64,000 nucleotides of DNA, taken from NCBI RefSeq assembly GCF_020829625.1, contig NZ_JAIVFX010000007.1, positions 62,001 to 126,000 on the forward strand, given 5' to 3'. This stretch comes from Nostoc sp. XA010. GTDB taxonomy: Bacteria > Cyanobacteriota > Cyanobacteriia > Cyanobacteriales > Nostocaceae. The translations under genes were made by a program, and so were the position numbers. The notes under the pieces are model-generated. The model did no database searches. It saw only the letters and a program-made list of their open reading frames with translations, and was not told the origin of the DNA. This document shows, piece after piece, positions 26,328 through 34,951 of this stretch. Within the stretch, counting starts at the first letter, position 1. Every line of letters begins with the position of its first letter.

Positions 26328-26377
26328 GTATGTCAAAAGCTATATTGCAGTTAGTGAATAAATTAGGAAAAACATTT

Positions 26378-27061
26378 GTGTTTCCCCTCTACGATGAAAA
26401 TCCGACGCGAGCCACCCCGTATTTCACCTACGGGTTAATTGGCATGAATATTTTAGTTTTTCTTCACGAGGTGAGGCTGTTAAATGCATCGTCAAATGTA
26501 CAATTGAATCAGTTTTTAAGTGAGTATGCAGTAATACCTCAACAGTTAACCACCAATTCGAGTGGAGAGTGGATAACGTTATTTACATCGCAATTTTTAC
26601 ACGGTGGTTGGTGGCACTTAATCTCGAATATGTTGTTTCTCTGGATTTTTGGCAACAATATTGAAGATCGATTGGGTCATGTTAAATATCTAATTTTTTA
26701 TTTAACGTGTGGTGCTTTAGCTGCCTTGTGTCAATGGTTTATTGGCATGAATTCTGAGATTCCTTCCTTGGGAGCAAGTGGTGCAATTTCTGGTGTTCTA
26801 GGTGCTTACATTATCCGCTTTCCCCAAGCTAGAGTCATGACCCTAGTATTTTTGGGGTTTTTCATCACCACAATTAGAGTGCCAGCACTAGTAATAATTG
26901 GACTTTTTATTGTGCAAAATGTAATTTCCGGTCTTGTTACCCTGCAAACAGCCGCTAACATGAGCGTGGAAACTGGTGGAGTTGCCTACTGGGCACACAT
27001 TGGTGGTTTTGCTTTTGGGATAATTCTCGCTCCCCTATTTGGGTTGTTTAGGCAGGACTAA
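26378..27061 (+). CDS. Rhomboid-family intramembrane serine protease (copy 2)
   Basis: I choose GTG 26378 because it aligns with the start of the first rhomboid: both have AGGAAAAA shortly upstream and continue as a Val/Met-x-Pro-x-x-Asp-x-Asn-Pro-Thr start. A longer frame from ATG 26330 would begin inside the IS end. The 227-residue protein has Ser134 in GASGAISG and His207 in YWAHIGGFAFG, and the HGGWWHLISNMLFLW motif. It is a full-length paralogue of the copy at 22418. The two were probably adjacent tandem duplicates before IS elements separated them. Confidence 0.92.
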   Translation: MFPLYDENPTRATPYFTYGLIGMNILVFLHEVRLLNASSNVQLNQFLSEYAVIPQQLTTNSSGEWITLFTSQFLHGGWWHLISNMLFLWIFGNNIEDRLGHVKYLIFYLTCGALAALCQWFIGMNSEIPSLGASGAISGVLGAYIIRFPQARVMTLVFLGFFITTIRVPALVIIGLFIVQNVISGLVTLQTAANMSVETGGVAYWAHIGGFAFGIILAPLFGLFRQD

Positions 27062-27215
27062 GTACAAAATTTCCGAAATCATTAGCGAAACAATTGCTAC
27101 CTATCAATCGTCTGCGTATCCTCTGCGTTGAAATTTCCCCCTCGATTCACCACGATTTTACTCAAAGCTGTACTAAGCAATTCAAAACTATTCCCTATCG
27201 TACCTATGCTGAGAA

Positions 27216-27265
27216 CCTCCGGCTTTCAGCCGGGGGATGAAAGCTATCCGCCTGATTTATCAGGC
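27216..27265. repeat. Left-end hairpins of the second IS200/IS605 element
   Basis: The outer hairpin (27216-27236) pairs CCTCCGGCT with AGCCGGGGG with one mismatch. The inner hairpin (27250-27265) pairs GCCTGAT with ATCAGGC. Spacing and order match the hairpins at 24668-24718. Confidence 0.65.
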
Positions 27266-27274
27266 ATTTTAGTT

Positions 27275-27688
27275 TTAATTGCTTTTTTGATTCTCAATAT
27301 ATTTTCTCACAACTTCTGTACTTGCTGCGCCAGTTGAAGCAACAAAGTAAGTAGGACTCCAGAGGGAAGGAAGTTTTTTCAGGTGCGGGAATTCGCGTCT
27401 TAGATGATGAGATGCCCTTCCCTTGATCCATCTTGCTACATCAGCAGGTGATTCATGCGTTGGGACATTCACAAAACAGTGAACATGGTCTGGCATTATT
27501 TCTAATACGATAAGTCTCCACCCATGCTCAACTACTAATTCTAATATAATTTCTTGTAAACGCTGTGCTACTTCTTTTATTAGGACAGCTTTTCGCCGTT
27601 TAGGAACAAATACAAAATGGTAGTTCAGGGATGAAACTGAGCCACTTGTGCGCCTGTATTCGTAGTCTGATGGTGATAGTTTAGCCAC
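27275..27688 (-). CDS. tnpA: IS200/IS605 transposase TnpA (Y1 HUH)
   Basis: The 137-residue protein contains LNYHFVFVPKRRKAVL near residue 21, the HUH motif in PDHVHCFV near residue 66, and the catalytic Tyr in VVRKYIENQ at the C-terminus, all as expected. It begins with GTG at 27688 (MAKLSPSDYEYRR). It is a more typical length than the copy at 24713 and only distantly similar to it. It is divergent from the tnpB at 27755 with a 66-base gap. Confidence 0.88.
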   Translation of the reverse strand: MAKLSPSDYEYRRTSGSVSSLNYHFVFVPKRRKAVLIKEVAQRLQEIILELVVEHGWRLIVLEIMPDHVHCFVNVPTHESPADVARWIKGRASHHLRREFPHLKKLPSLWSPTYFVASTGAASTEVVRKYIENQKSN

Positions 27689-27754
27689 TAATTAAATGTT
27701 GTTGACCTAGGTTCTGACAACAATTATACTAAAATACAAAGGAGGTAAAAACAA

Positions 27755-29143
27755 GTGTATAAAACCTGTTCAATTAGAGCTAAATTCAATGATGAAGAAA
27801 CAGCCTTTTGGTTAAATCAGTGTGAGAATGCTAATAGCTTGATAAATTGTGCCTTGTACGAAACAAAGAAAATTCATTACGCCAAACTACAAGAAAATGG
27901 CAATGCTTTTACTACTTATTGGCGTGGCGATGATTTACGTAGTGGCTGGAAAACTTACAGATGCAGCACAACTTACCCAGAACTAGATTTAATTCTCAAG
28001 CAGAGTGTGCATTACAAAGCAATGGCTGCTCAATCAGCACAGCAAACATTAAAGTCCGTAGGTGAGTCGATTACAGCTTATAACGGATTAGTCAAAGCTT
28101 ATTACAACGGTGAGGTCGATAAACCATCTTTGCCAAAATATCGTAAGAAGGGAGGTCTATCTGCTGTTACGTTTCCGCGTCAGGCTCTAAGTTTTAATGA
28201 GGGATACTTTAAGCCTTCAATCAGCAAAGAAAGCAAACCGGAGTTACTGACTGAGATTAAGTTATATCTCCCAGATTTTATTGATTCTGACTGGGTTAAA
28301 GAAGTAACAGTACGACCAAACTTTGGGCAATTATGGATTGATTGGGTAATTGAGGATGGCAAAGAACCGATAGAAAATAATCCCCAGTTAGATTACACGC
28401 AAGCATGGAGTTTTGACCACGGTGGATCTAATTGGCTGACAGGCGTTTCAACTCGTGGGAAAAGTTTGATTATTGATGGACGTAAGCTTAGATCATTGAA
28501 TCAAGGATATTCCCGTTTAGTTGCTAAATACAAGCAAGGAAAGTCAGATTTTTATTGGGATTCCAACCTTGATAGAGTGCAACGCAAACGGAATAATCAG
28601 ATGCGAGATGCAATTAATAAGGCTGCTAGATTCATTATCAACCAATGCCTTAACGACCGAGTTGGCAACATTGTTATTGGTTGGAATACTGGACAGAAGC
28701 AAAGCTCGAACATGGGAAAAAGAAATAACCAGAATTTTGTAGTTATTCCCACCAGCCGATTAATTGAGCGACTTAAACAACTTTGCCCGGAATACGGGAT
28801 TACTTTGACAATTACTGAAGAGGCATATACCAGTAAGGCATCGTTTCTTGATTGCGACTCCCTGCCCAAACACGGCGAAAAGCCGGAAGGGTGGAAAGCT
28901 TCAGGGAAACGGATAGAACGAGGTTTGTACAAAAGTCGTGATGGCTTCATTGTCAATGCAGATTGCAATGGAACTGCCAACATCATGAGAAAAGTAGCCA
29001 CACAGCTAGGGTTAGACTTAGCCAAGGTGGGTAGGGCATCTTTGACAGTGCCACAACGATTTGATTTGTTTACGCGATTAAATAAATCATATCGCAAAGG
29101 TTGCGTAGTGGGTCTTTTAGACCCCGTAGCAACATCAGTTTAG
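27755..29143 (+). CDS. tnpB: TnpB-type protein without zinc ribbon
   Basis: The 462-residue protein starts at GTG 27755, with a strong GGAGGT eight bases before it. The RuvC-I Asp is Asp221 in SFDHGGSNWLT and the RuvC-III Asp is Asp403 in NADCNGTANIM. At the usual RuvC-II Glu position the sequence is IVIGWNTGQK, with Gly309 instead. A Glu pair (355-356) lies in TEEAYTSKASFLD, where ordinary TnpB has the zinc ribbon; the Cys pairs are absent. A class of TnpB with a moved RuvC-II Glu has been described in surveys, and this fits it by inspection. It could be active through the alternative Glu. Confidence 0.85.
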   Translation: MYKTCSIRAKFNDEETAFWLNQCENANSLINCALYETKKIHYAKLQENGNAFTTYWRGDDLRSGWKTYRCSTTYPELDLILKQSVHYKAMAAQSAQQTLKSVGESITAYNGLVKAYYNGEVDKPSLPKYRKKGGLSAVTFPRQALSFNEGYFKPSISKESKPELLTEIKLYLPDFIDSDWVKEVTVRPNFGQLWIDWVIEDGKEPIENNPQLDYTQAWSFDHGGSNWLTGVSTRGKSLIIDGRKLRSLNQGYSRLVAKYKQGKSDFYWDSNLDRVQRKRNNQMRDAINKAARFIINQCLNDRVGNIVIGWNTGQKQSSNMGKRNNQNFVVIPTSRLIERLKQLCPEYGITLTITEEAYTSKASFLDCDSLPKHGEKPEGWKASGKRIERGLYKSRDGFIVNADCNGTANIMRKVATQLGLDLAKVGRASLTVPQRFDLFTRLNKSYRKGCVVGLLDPVATSV

Positions 29144-29145
29144 AA

Positions 29146-29168
29146 TCCCCCGATTTTCAATCGGGGGA
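29146..29168 (+). ncRNA. Right-end hairpin of the second element, possible guide-RNA 3' part
   Basis: TCCCCCGATT at 29146-29155 pairs perfectly with AATCGGGGGA at 29159-29168, starting two bases after the tnpB stop. By analogy with other TnpB elements it should lie within the guide RNA. It may also help terminate transcription toward the convergent Wzc-like gene. Confidence 0.4.
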
Positions 29169-29188
29169 GATGTCAATTGGGAAATATA

Positions 29189-31363
29189 TTAGTTTTTGTT
29201 GGCACTTGCTGAAAGTTCTTCTGATTCTTCTGTTTTAGATGTAAATGTTGATGATTCTACGATTTGTTCAGGTAAAGAAACAATGATATCAGTGCCATTG
29301 ATAATTGCCCCCAATAACCCCAGTTCCGATTCAACCAATTGATCAATAGCTTCACCTAACATGTTCTCTTGTGTATAGTTTGGTCGCGCCACAAGTACCA
29401 TGCCATCGCTGTAGGGTTGGATTAACAAAGGGTCATTAGATATGCTGAGGGAACCAGTATCTAAAATAACTAAATCAAAACGTTCGCGGACATCCTCCAT
29501 CAGGCGGCGCATTTCGCTAGATTCAAGAATAGCGGCGGATTGCCGCACAGGGCCAGGGCTGGGTATGATATATAAATTCTCTACATGAGGAACTAAACGA
29601 ATGCATTCACTTAAGTTAGCGTAATAACGCAGGGGTTCAATAGTGGCGTCGGGGTCAGGAATTACATTCAGTGATGCACAACGGGAAGGCGATCGCAAAT
29701 CTGTTTCAATAATCAAGGTTCTTTTACCAGCACGAGCTGAAGCTACACCCAAGTTATAAGCACTTGCCGTTTTACCCTCTAGGTTACTGGTGCTAGTAAT
29801 CAACACCACCTTTAAGGCTTTACCACCAATCCGGCGCAGATTACTACGGAATTTCTCATAAAATTCTAAATAAGGAGAATCAGCAGAAAGTACTACAGGC
29901 ACTGCATCTTGAGGCAAATCATCAACTGGCATTAAAGGCAATTCTCCCAACAGTGCCACTTCTCGTTGCTTGAGGCTCTCGCGGATATCCTCCCTGGTTT
30001 TGAAAGTACCTTCCAGCGCTCCTAACAAAAATATCACCCCACCACCAATTAGCACACCTAATAAACCACCCACAGCAAGGATAATGGGTACACTCTTGGG
30101 GGGGTTAAGATCGACAGCGACTGTGGGGCGTCTGGCAATGCTAAGGCTGCTGGTAGTTTCTGCCTCTGCGGTTTTAGCATCGGTTAGCTTCGCCTGCATT
30201 TGGTCATAGATGGCTTTTTTAAGCCCTACCTCTTGTTCTAAACGCGATCGCTCTAACTGCTTATTGGGTATTAGAGAATACTCTCGCCGTAGTCGCGCTT
30301 CTTGTTGTATTTCTTGCGTTAGTTGTTGTTGCAGCGTCTCCCGTTGGGTTTGCAAAGACACCATTTGGTTTGCCAACTGCTGGCGGGCTGGATCTAAGCT
30401 ACTTTGGGCGCGAATACCTGCAACACTACCCTGAAGCGGAGCCGCCGTTCCATCGCCACCTAATACTTCCGCAGCCCGTTGTTGCAACAATTCCTCAGCA
30501 GCTTGTTTCTGACGCAGCAATTGAACCATCGTTGGGTGTTCCGGTCGTAAATCTTTCCTGAGTACGGCGATTTGCGACTCACTTTGATAAATTTGCGATC
30601 GCAAATTGCCAATAATTGGATCAGCGCTCAAAGCAGAAGAAATATAAGCCTGTCCGACTGTTAAGCCTAACTTATTTTGTAAACTTTTAACTTGACCATC
30701 AACCCCAGAAATAGTTAATTGAATTTGCCGTTGGAGATTTTGGCTGTTAGTAATGCCATTTAGCAAGCTGCCGTTCTCCGCTGCTAATATTGCCGTTCGC
30801 TCTATGCGATCGTACTGTTCCAGCTTCTTTTCGGCAATTTGCAATTCCCGTTTAGCTTGTGGTAAGCGCTCGTTAACCTTTTCAATAATTGCTTGTAATC
30901 GCCCAGTATTGATGTCACTGCTCAACTTAATCATTGATTGCATCAATTCAGTCAAGACCTCTATGCCTCGTTTGGGGTCACTATCTACATATGTCAGTTC
31001 AAAGATACTCGTTTCTAATTCTCCAGTCTTGGGATTTTTTTTAGGTAAAGAAAGGACAACACTTGAACCAAGTTGTTGCGGTTTGACATTTACTTTCTCT
31101 GCCACTGTCGCAAGTATCTGGTTTGATAATAAAACATCCTCATTTAGTTCCTTTCCTTGCTGTTGGATTTGACTACCAGTTGCAGAGAAAGAAACTGGTG
31201 GACCAGCATAGGTAAGTGCGGCAGATGCTATGTAGTTAGTCTGTGGTTCTGGCTGCATAGCCACTACCGTTGACCCCACTACGACTAAACCAAAACTAGC
31301 TAGTCCAATCCACTTGTATTTTTCAAAAGCAATAAGATAGCGTTTAACAATTGGTGGAGTCAT
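29189..31363 (-). CDS. Wzc-like polysaccharide co-polymerase with BY-kinase-type ATPase domain
   Basis: The 724-residue protein has TM1 near residues 18-36, a Wzz-type periplasmic region with coiled coil (about 160-400), TM2 near residues 428-450 (PIILAVGGLLGVLIGG) and a C-terminal P-loop domain. Walker A reads TSTSNLEGKTASAYN with GKT; the usual second small residues (SSxPGEGKS) are altered but the Lys is kept. Walker B is VILDTGSLS. The C-terminal tail has no Tyr cluster, so autophosphorylation of a Tyr-rich tail as in E. coli Wzc is not possible. It controls chain length and coordinates export with the Wza-like protein, whose gene ends 104 bases upstream. Confidence 0.87.
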   Translation of the reverse strand: MTPPIVKRYLIAFEKYKWIGLASFGLVVVGSTVVAMQPEPQTNYIASAALTYAGPPVSFSATGSQIQQQGKELNEDVLLSNQILATVAEKVNVKPQQLGSSVVLSLPKKNPKTGELETSIFELTYVDSDPKRGIEVLTELMQSMIKLSSDINTGRLQAIIEKVNERLPQAKRELQIAEKKLEQYDRIERTAILAAENGSLLNGITNSQNLQRQIQLTISGVDGQVKSLQNKLGLTVGQAYISSALSADPIIGNLRSQIYQSESQIAVLRKDLRPEHPTMVQLLRQKQAAEELLQQRAAEVLGGDGTAAPLQGSVAGIRAQSSLDPARQQLANQMVSLQTQRETLQQQLTQEIQQEARLRREYSLIPNKQLERSRLEQEVGLKKAIYDQMQAKLTDAKTAEAETTSSLSIARRPTVAVDLNPPKSVPIILAVGGLLGVLIGGGVIFLLGALEGTFKTREDIRESLKQREVALLGELPLMPVDDLPQDAVPVVLSADSPYLEFYEKFRSNLRRIGGKALKVVLITSTSNLEGKTASAYNLGVASARAGKRTLIIETDLRSPSRCASLNVIPDPDATIEPLRYYANLSECIRLVPHVENLYIIPSPGPVRQSAAILESSEMRRLMEDVRERFDLVILDTGSLSISNDPLLIQPYSDGMVLVARPNYTQENMLGEAIDQLVESELGLLGAIINGTDIIVSLPEQIVESSTFTSKTEESEELSASANKN

Positions 31364-31467
31364 GGCAAGGGCATATAGAATCAGTTATTAGTTATCAGCT
31401 TTATATTTGTCACTCTCAGTTTCTCCTCTTTCACATCCGGTAACAATCAGCGAAGAGGTGAGAGTTA

Positions 31468-32826
31468 CTAATTTCGCCTGCCACCGAAGTCGTCAAAAAA
31501 TCGGAGAAAGGACTGGACATTGAAGAAGGGTTGAGTAATGGTAGTCAAGAAATTAGTAATTTTACCGATGAGGTTCCGACCAACAACAAGAACATCATTA
31601 TCTTGAAGGGCGACATTTTGAGATGCATCGCCTCCTAGAGCTTTTTTCGCATCAAGTTTCTGGGTAACAGCTTTACCTTGTTCAGGATCAAAGCGAACCA
31701 GAGCGATATCTCGGAGATTAGCAGTGTCGAGATTTACTCCTCCCAAAGCATCTACAAAGGTACTCCCGTTAGGTAGTGCTTGAATGGCAAGACCTCCAGC
31801 AGCGTAGTTTAAAACCCGGACTCTAATCTGTGGTGTAGCCAAGGATGAACGTGCTACCAAATTACGGTCATAATCGTCATTATTACCAACTTCACGACGG
31901 GGGACGAGTATCGCATCTCCGTCTTGTAAGCGTAAATTAGGGATTGAACCGCCATTTTGCAGTGCTGCATATAAATCAATAGTTTGTGAAATCACAGAAC
32001 CATCGATTAACTTCCGGCGTACTTGCACTTGTCGCAGGTCTGCATTTAAAGTTGAACCACCAGATATTAGTAAGGCATCAGCAACGCGGGGTGTTGTTGA
32101 ATTAATCGGATAAATTCCAGGTCGAAATATTTCTCCACTAATGGTAACTTGAACTGGTCGCGTTCCTGCCAGGGATACTACTACGATTGGATCGGGTAAA
32201 ATACTACTTAAACCCAAGCGAATTTTTTCTTGAGCTTCTTCTAAAGTTAAGCCTTGTAATGACACCGTTCCCACTTGTGGCACTACGATGTTGCCTTCTG
32301 GACTAATTACAGCTTGAAAACTTAAGTCTTGACGCTGCGTTGCCAAGGCTAAAACTATTACTGGATCAACCACATAACGATTTAAACCCAAGCGAATTTT
32401 TTCTTGAGCTTCTTCCAAAGTCAAACCTTGTAAGGAAACTTTTCCCAGTAGCGGCACCACAATGTTACCTTCTGGGTTGATTAAAGCTTGAAAGCTCAAA
32501 TCTGGAAAGCGCTGCACCGAAACGCTAATTCCATCTCCTATTCCTAAACGGTACGGCCCAGGAGGACGCTGAAGCACAACACCAATCGCATCTCCCGGCC
32601 CCAAGAGATAGCGGCTGAGTTGGGGAGAAATTTCGTCATTTGCACCTAAAGGTACAACCTCAGTACCTGGCACAGGCGCAGGGGGTTGCCTTGGTAATTG
32701 TCCTTGAGGTGGAAAAGGCTGGGCAACAACAAGCTGGATAGGTGCTGTTAAAAAAACTCCTACTTGAAGACTGACAAAACACAGGGCGCTGAATGCACGC
32801 ATATAAGAACTTTGATCTATGAACAT
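31468..32826 (-). CDS. Wza-like polysaccharide export protein (poly-export/SLBB domains)
   Basis: The 452-residue protein has an N-terminal signal-like segment (residues 9-36, ending AQP) and a proline-rich linker. Two poly-export domains (about 88-166 and 167-222) follow, then SLBB domains (VQVTISGEIFRPGIYPINST near 225 and a second later). No Cys for lipidation is obvious, so it may differ from E. coli Wza in its anchoring. It should form the outer-membrane channel for the polymer. The two poly-export units are nearly identical to each other. Confidence 0.87.
   Translation of the reverse strand: MFIDQSSYMRAFSALCFVSLQVGVFLTAPIQLVVAQPFPPQGQLPRQPPAPVPGTEVVPLGANDEISPQLSRYLLGPGDAIGVVLQRPPGPYRLGIGDGISVSVQRFPDLSFQALINPEGNIVVPLLGKVSLQGLTLEEAQEKIRLGLNRYVVDPVIVLALATQRQDLSFQAVISPEGNIVVPQVGTVSLQGLTLEEAQEKIRLGLSSILPDPIVVVSLAGTRPVQVTISGEIFRPGIYPINSTTPRVADALLISGGSTLNADLRQVQVRRKLIDGSVISQTIDLYAALQNGGSIPNLRLQDGDAILVPRREVGNNDDYDRNLVARSSLATPQIRVRVLNYAAGGLAIQALPNGSTFVDALGGVNLDTANLRDIALVRFDPEQGKAVTQKLDAKKALGGDASQNVALQDNDVLVVGRNLIGKITNFLTTITQPFFNVQSFLRFFDDFGGRRN
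32155..32502 (-). repeat. 174-bp tandem duplication inside the Wza-like gene
   Basis: Two adjoining 58-codon units (32329-32502 and 32155-32328) encode DLSFQALINPEGNIVVPLLG and DLSFQAVISPEGNIVVPQVG at their starts and share VSLQGLTLEEAQEKIRLGL. The DNA is also similar, with the AAACCCAAGCGAATTTTTTC tract present in both copies, so the duplication is fairly recent. Each unit corresponds to one poly-export module. Confidence 0.85.
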
Positions 32827-33036
32827 CGGTGCAGGAAAACTGAGATAAAAATTAGTTGCGCCGAGTGGTAATTTTACTCTAAAAATATCCTAAACGTTTC
32901 TTTTATCTGCGAGTATTTTACCAGCAAAAAGTAGAAAAATTTTACCAATTCTAATTTATAACTTCATATTTTTAACCTAAACGTGATTATAGAGATACAA
33001 CTGAAGAATTTTGTACAAATGCATATGTAACAGACT

Positions 33037-33759
33037 TTACAAAGAGTCTGCTATTAATTTAGCTTGTACTGTTTCTCCAATAGACTGTGCTAAAGGCCAA
33101 GATGTTTCTACCTGCCCCAAAGGTTCTATTGGAATCAGAATACTCACCCCCACCCAAGGAGTGCGTTGCTTACGCCACTGGGCCAATTGATCTACCAAGA
33201 ACCAGTGGAAAGGTGATGGATTTCCGCCGTCTGGCATAGCGTACCATTGCAAGACAGCGAACGTTTGCTGTGGTGTCACAGCGCGAAAGAACCTAGCTTT
33301 TACTTTTGTTTCAACCTTAGATGTCAACTTTGCAGACGGTTTTACAGTAAATTCAGCAGAACGATATTGAGCTATATCCCACTTTCCCCAGCGTGATCTT
33401 CCCCAGCCGTTAACGTCTGTCCACTCTACCTCTGGTTGATCCATAGGTCCATTTTGCGGCAGCAAAAGCAAGATTGCCTGGGATTCGGAACCTTCTTTTT
33501 TAAGAACCTGCAAAGACCATTTATGTTCGCCAATTTGCTGTTCTACTTGTTCAATAGTTTGCCAACCAGGAAGGGCTAACCCAGTCTTGCGGATCTGTTT
33601 TAACTCCTTGAGGGTACTGACAGGTGGCGGCTGTTTCCATTGCCATTGTCCTGTCAGGTATCCGGGAACCCCTCCTATCGCCAACAAGAGTAGCAATAAC
33701 AAAAGTGCTGCCACCTGGCTCAATTGGTTTTTCTTAAAAAACTTAGAGAAAGAAATCAT
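33037..33759 (-). CDS. Cyanoexosortase A system-associated protein (EpsI-like)
   Basis: The 240-residue protein has one N-terminal membrane segment (residues 16-33, Leu-rich) and a periplasmic domain with LLLLPQNGPMDQPEVEWTDV and FHWFLVDQLAQWRKQRTPWV. This matches the small partner protein found beside cyanobacterial exosortase A, related to the EpsI domain. Its gene directly follows the exosortase gene (171-base gap) and precedes the Wza-like gene on the same strand. The biochemical role of the partner is not established; it may assist exosortase-dependent processing or polysaccharide export. Confidence 0.8.
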   Translation of the reverse strand: MISFSKFFKKNQLSQVAALLLLLLLLAIGGVPGYLTGQWQWKQPPPVSTLKELKQIRKTGLALPGWQTIEQVEQQIGEHKWSLQVLKKEGSESQAILLLLPQNGPMDQPEVEWTDVNGWGRSRWGKWDIAQYRSAEFTVKPSAKLTSKVETKVKARFFRAVTPQQTFAVLQWYAMPDGGNPSPFHWFLVDQLAQWRKQRTPWVGVSILIPIEPLGQVETSWPLAQSIGETVQAKLIADSL

Positions 33760-33930
33760 CAGTAGTAATATTTATAATACTTAGGCAAAATTTTACTTCA
33801 TAAAATCACACCATGAGTTCAGTAATATTTATTAGTAGAGAAAAAGCAGGGGGCAGGGGGCAGGGGAGGTAGGGGAAGCAGGGGAAGAATTTTTAACTCT
33901 TGACAAATGATCAATGCAAATGACAAATGA

Positions 33931-34857
33931 CTAATGACTTTCCCCTTCTTGTTGAGTTTCCAAAGATTCTGAAAAATAGCTATTAATCCAATTCAGTAAG
34001 GGCACTAATGACACCAGCATACAAGCTGAATAGAGATCGCCACCCCAACCATCATGTAGCCATTTAAAAGCCGCTTCTTGACCTGTGCCGTGAAAGAAAG
34101 TTAGTAAAGTATTACGAATGATATTGGCACAAGTACTAACGATCGCAGCAAGAGATAAAAACGTTATAACTGTGCGACGTGAAGACAAAGCATCTGTCCA
34201 ATAAAGCAGCATCAAGCCGACGTAGAGAGTAGTAAACAACATTTTCAGCCCTGCACAATAGGGAGCAACTTCTACAATTCGTCCTCCCACGTAGAGATTT
34301 ATCTCATCTACGGTTACGTCCATACCAAATTGATTCAGTATAAAGCCTGCTGTGCCAGCGATAAAGCTTTGAAGGGGCAAGGTATAGGGAGCAATGAGAT
34401 AGGGTACTGCCGTTGGGGTTGCCAAAAATACTAGTATCAGAGGGAACCCTTGCGATCGCAAACCTGGTATTCCCTTAAACCACAAGCATAATCCTGCCAG
34501 TATAACGGGCAAGGAAAGGTTAACCCACTCTGTAACACCACTAAGATAAAACACTGCCCCGAATAACAACAAAACAGGGCCCAAAGGATGGATGGTATCT
34601 GGTAAACGTTTCCACTTTTTCCGGTTCATCCAGCCCAGATAAGCCGCAAATGGTAAACCAATAATCCCGTGGCTGAAATATTCGTGTTCTGTACTGATAT
34701 TTTTGTTCAGCCAACCATCCAACCAATGTAGCAATATAGGAGCATAAAGCAGCAGCAAAACGCCTAAAATAGCTAGATTTAATAATTCTGAGGCGTTTCT
34801 GTTTTTAACCTGTTGCGGTAGTACCATGATTTTCAGTAATTCAAAAACTTTGGTCAT
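33931..34857 (-). CDS. Cyanoexosortase A
   Basis: The 308-residue integral membrane protein has about eight hydrophobic segments. The catalytic triad expected for exosortases is visible: Cys201 in APYCAGLKM, Arg248 in NIIRNTLL and His268 in WLHDGWGG. Exosortases cleave C-terminal PEP-CTERM sorting signals of exported proteins, which are often made together with extracellular polysaccharide. It stands in the same strand and order as the partner protein, Wza-like and Wzc-like genes, supporting joint function. No PEP-CTERM protein is seen in this window. Confidence 0.88.
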   Translation of the reverse strand: MTKVFELLKIMVLPQQVKNRNASELLNLAILGVLLLLYAPILLHWLDGWLNKNISTEHEYFSHGIIGLPFAAYLGWMNRKKWKRLPDTIHPLGPVLLLFGAVFYLSGVTEWVNLSLPVILAGLCLWFKGIPGLRSQGFPLILVFLATPTAVPYLIAPYTLPLQSFIAGTAGFILNQFGMDVTVDEINLYVGGRIVEVAPYCAGLKMLFTTLYVGLMLLYWTDALSSRRTVITFLSLAAIVSTCANIIRNTLLTFFHGTGQEAAFKWLHDGWGGDLYSACMLVSLVPLLNWINSYFSESLETQQEGESH

Positions 34858-34925
34858 TAGTCATTGGTCATTAGTCATTGGTGATTAATTTGAGACAAAG
34901 CACAAATGACTAATGTCTAATTGTT
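34858..34925. repeat. Heptad repeats (TTAGTCA / CATTGGT type)
   Basis: Between the aminotransferase and exosortase genes the sequence is made of heptameric units such as TAGTCATTGGTCATTAGTCA followed by ACAAATGACTAATG. This is a short tandemly repeated repetitive sequence of the type scattered through heterocystous cyanobacterial genomes. Confidence 0.7.
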
Positions 34926-34951
34926 AGATGCACATTAGGTATGAATTAACT

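Larger units (their letters stand above)
24651..26336. mobile_element. Complete IS200/IS605-family element with divergent tnpA and tnpB
   Basis: The element includes tnpA (minus), tnpB (plus), left-end hairpins at 24668-24688 and 24701-24718, and a right-end hairpin at 26295-26327. The suggested ends follow the IS608 model: TTAC at 24647-24650 as the target flank and TCAA at 26333-26336 as the right cleavage tetranucleotide. The exact borders are inferred, not proven; there is no target duplication in this family. Its right end runs into the 5' flank of the second rhomboid gene. Confidence 0.7.
27205..29176. mobile_element. Second IS200/IS605-family element, TnpB of atypical class
   Basis: It contains tnpA (minus), tnpB (plus), left-end hairpins near 27216-27236 and 27250-27265, and a right-end hairpin at 29146-29168 followed by TGTCAA, shared with the element ending at 26336. 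The left border is approximate. It lies between the second rhomboid gene and the end of the Wzc-like gene. Its TnpB is the full-length relative of the remnant at 23186, so these two belong to the same subfamily, distinct from the element at 24651. Confidence 0.7.

Noticed and set aside
26252-26377. N-terminal extension of rhomboid copy 2
   Set aside because: The extra codons come from the tnpB end and IS right end; paralogue alignment supports GTG 26378.
28597-29097. 166-codon frame antisense to the second tnpB
   Set aside because: Mirror frame of a conserved coding sequence, with no motif or ribosome-binding site.
30753-31172. 139-codon frame antisense to the Wzc-like gene
   Set aside because: Ser-rich shadow of the coiled-coil region on the other strand.
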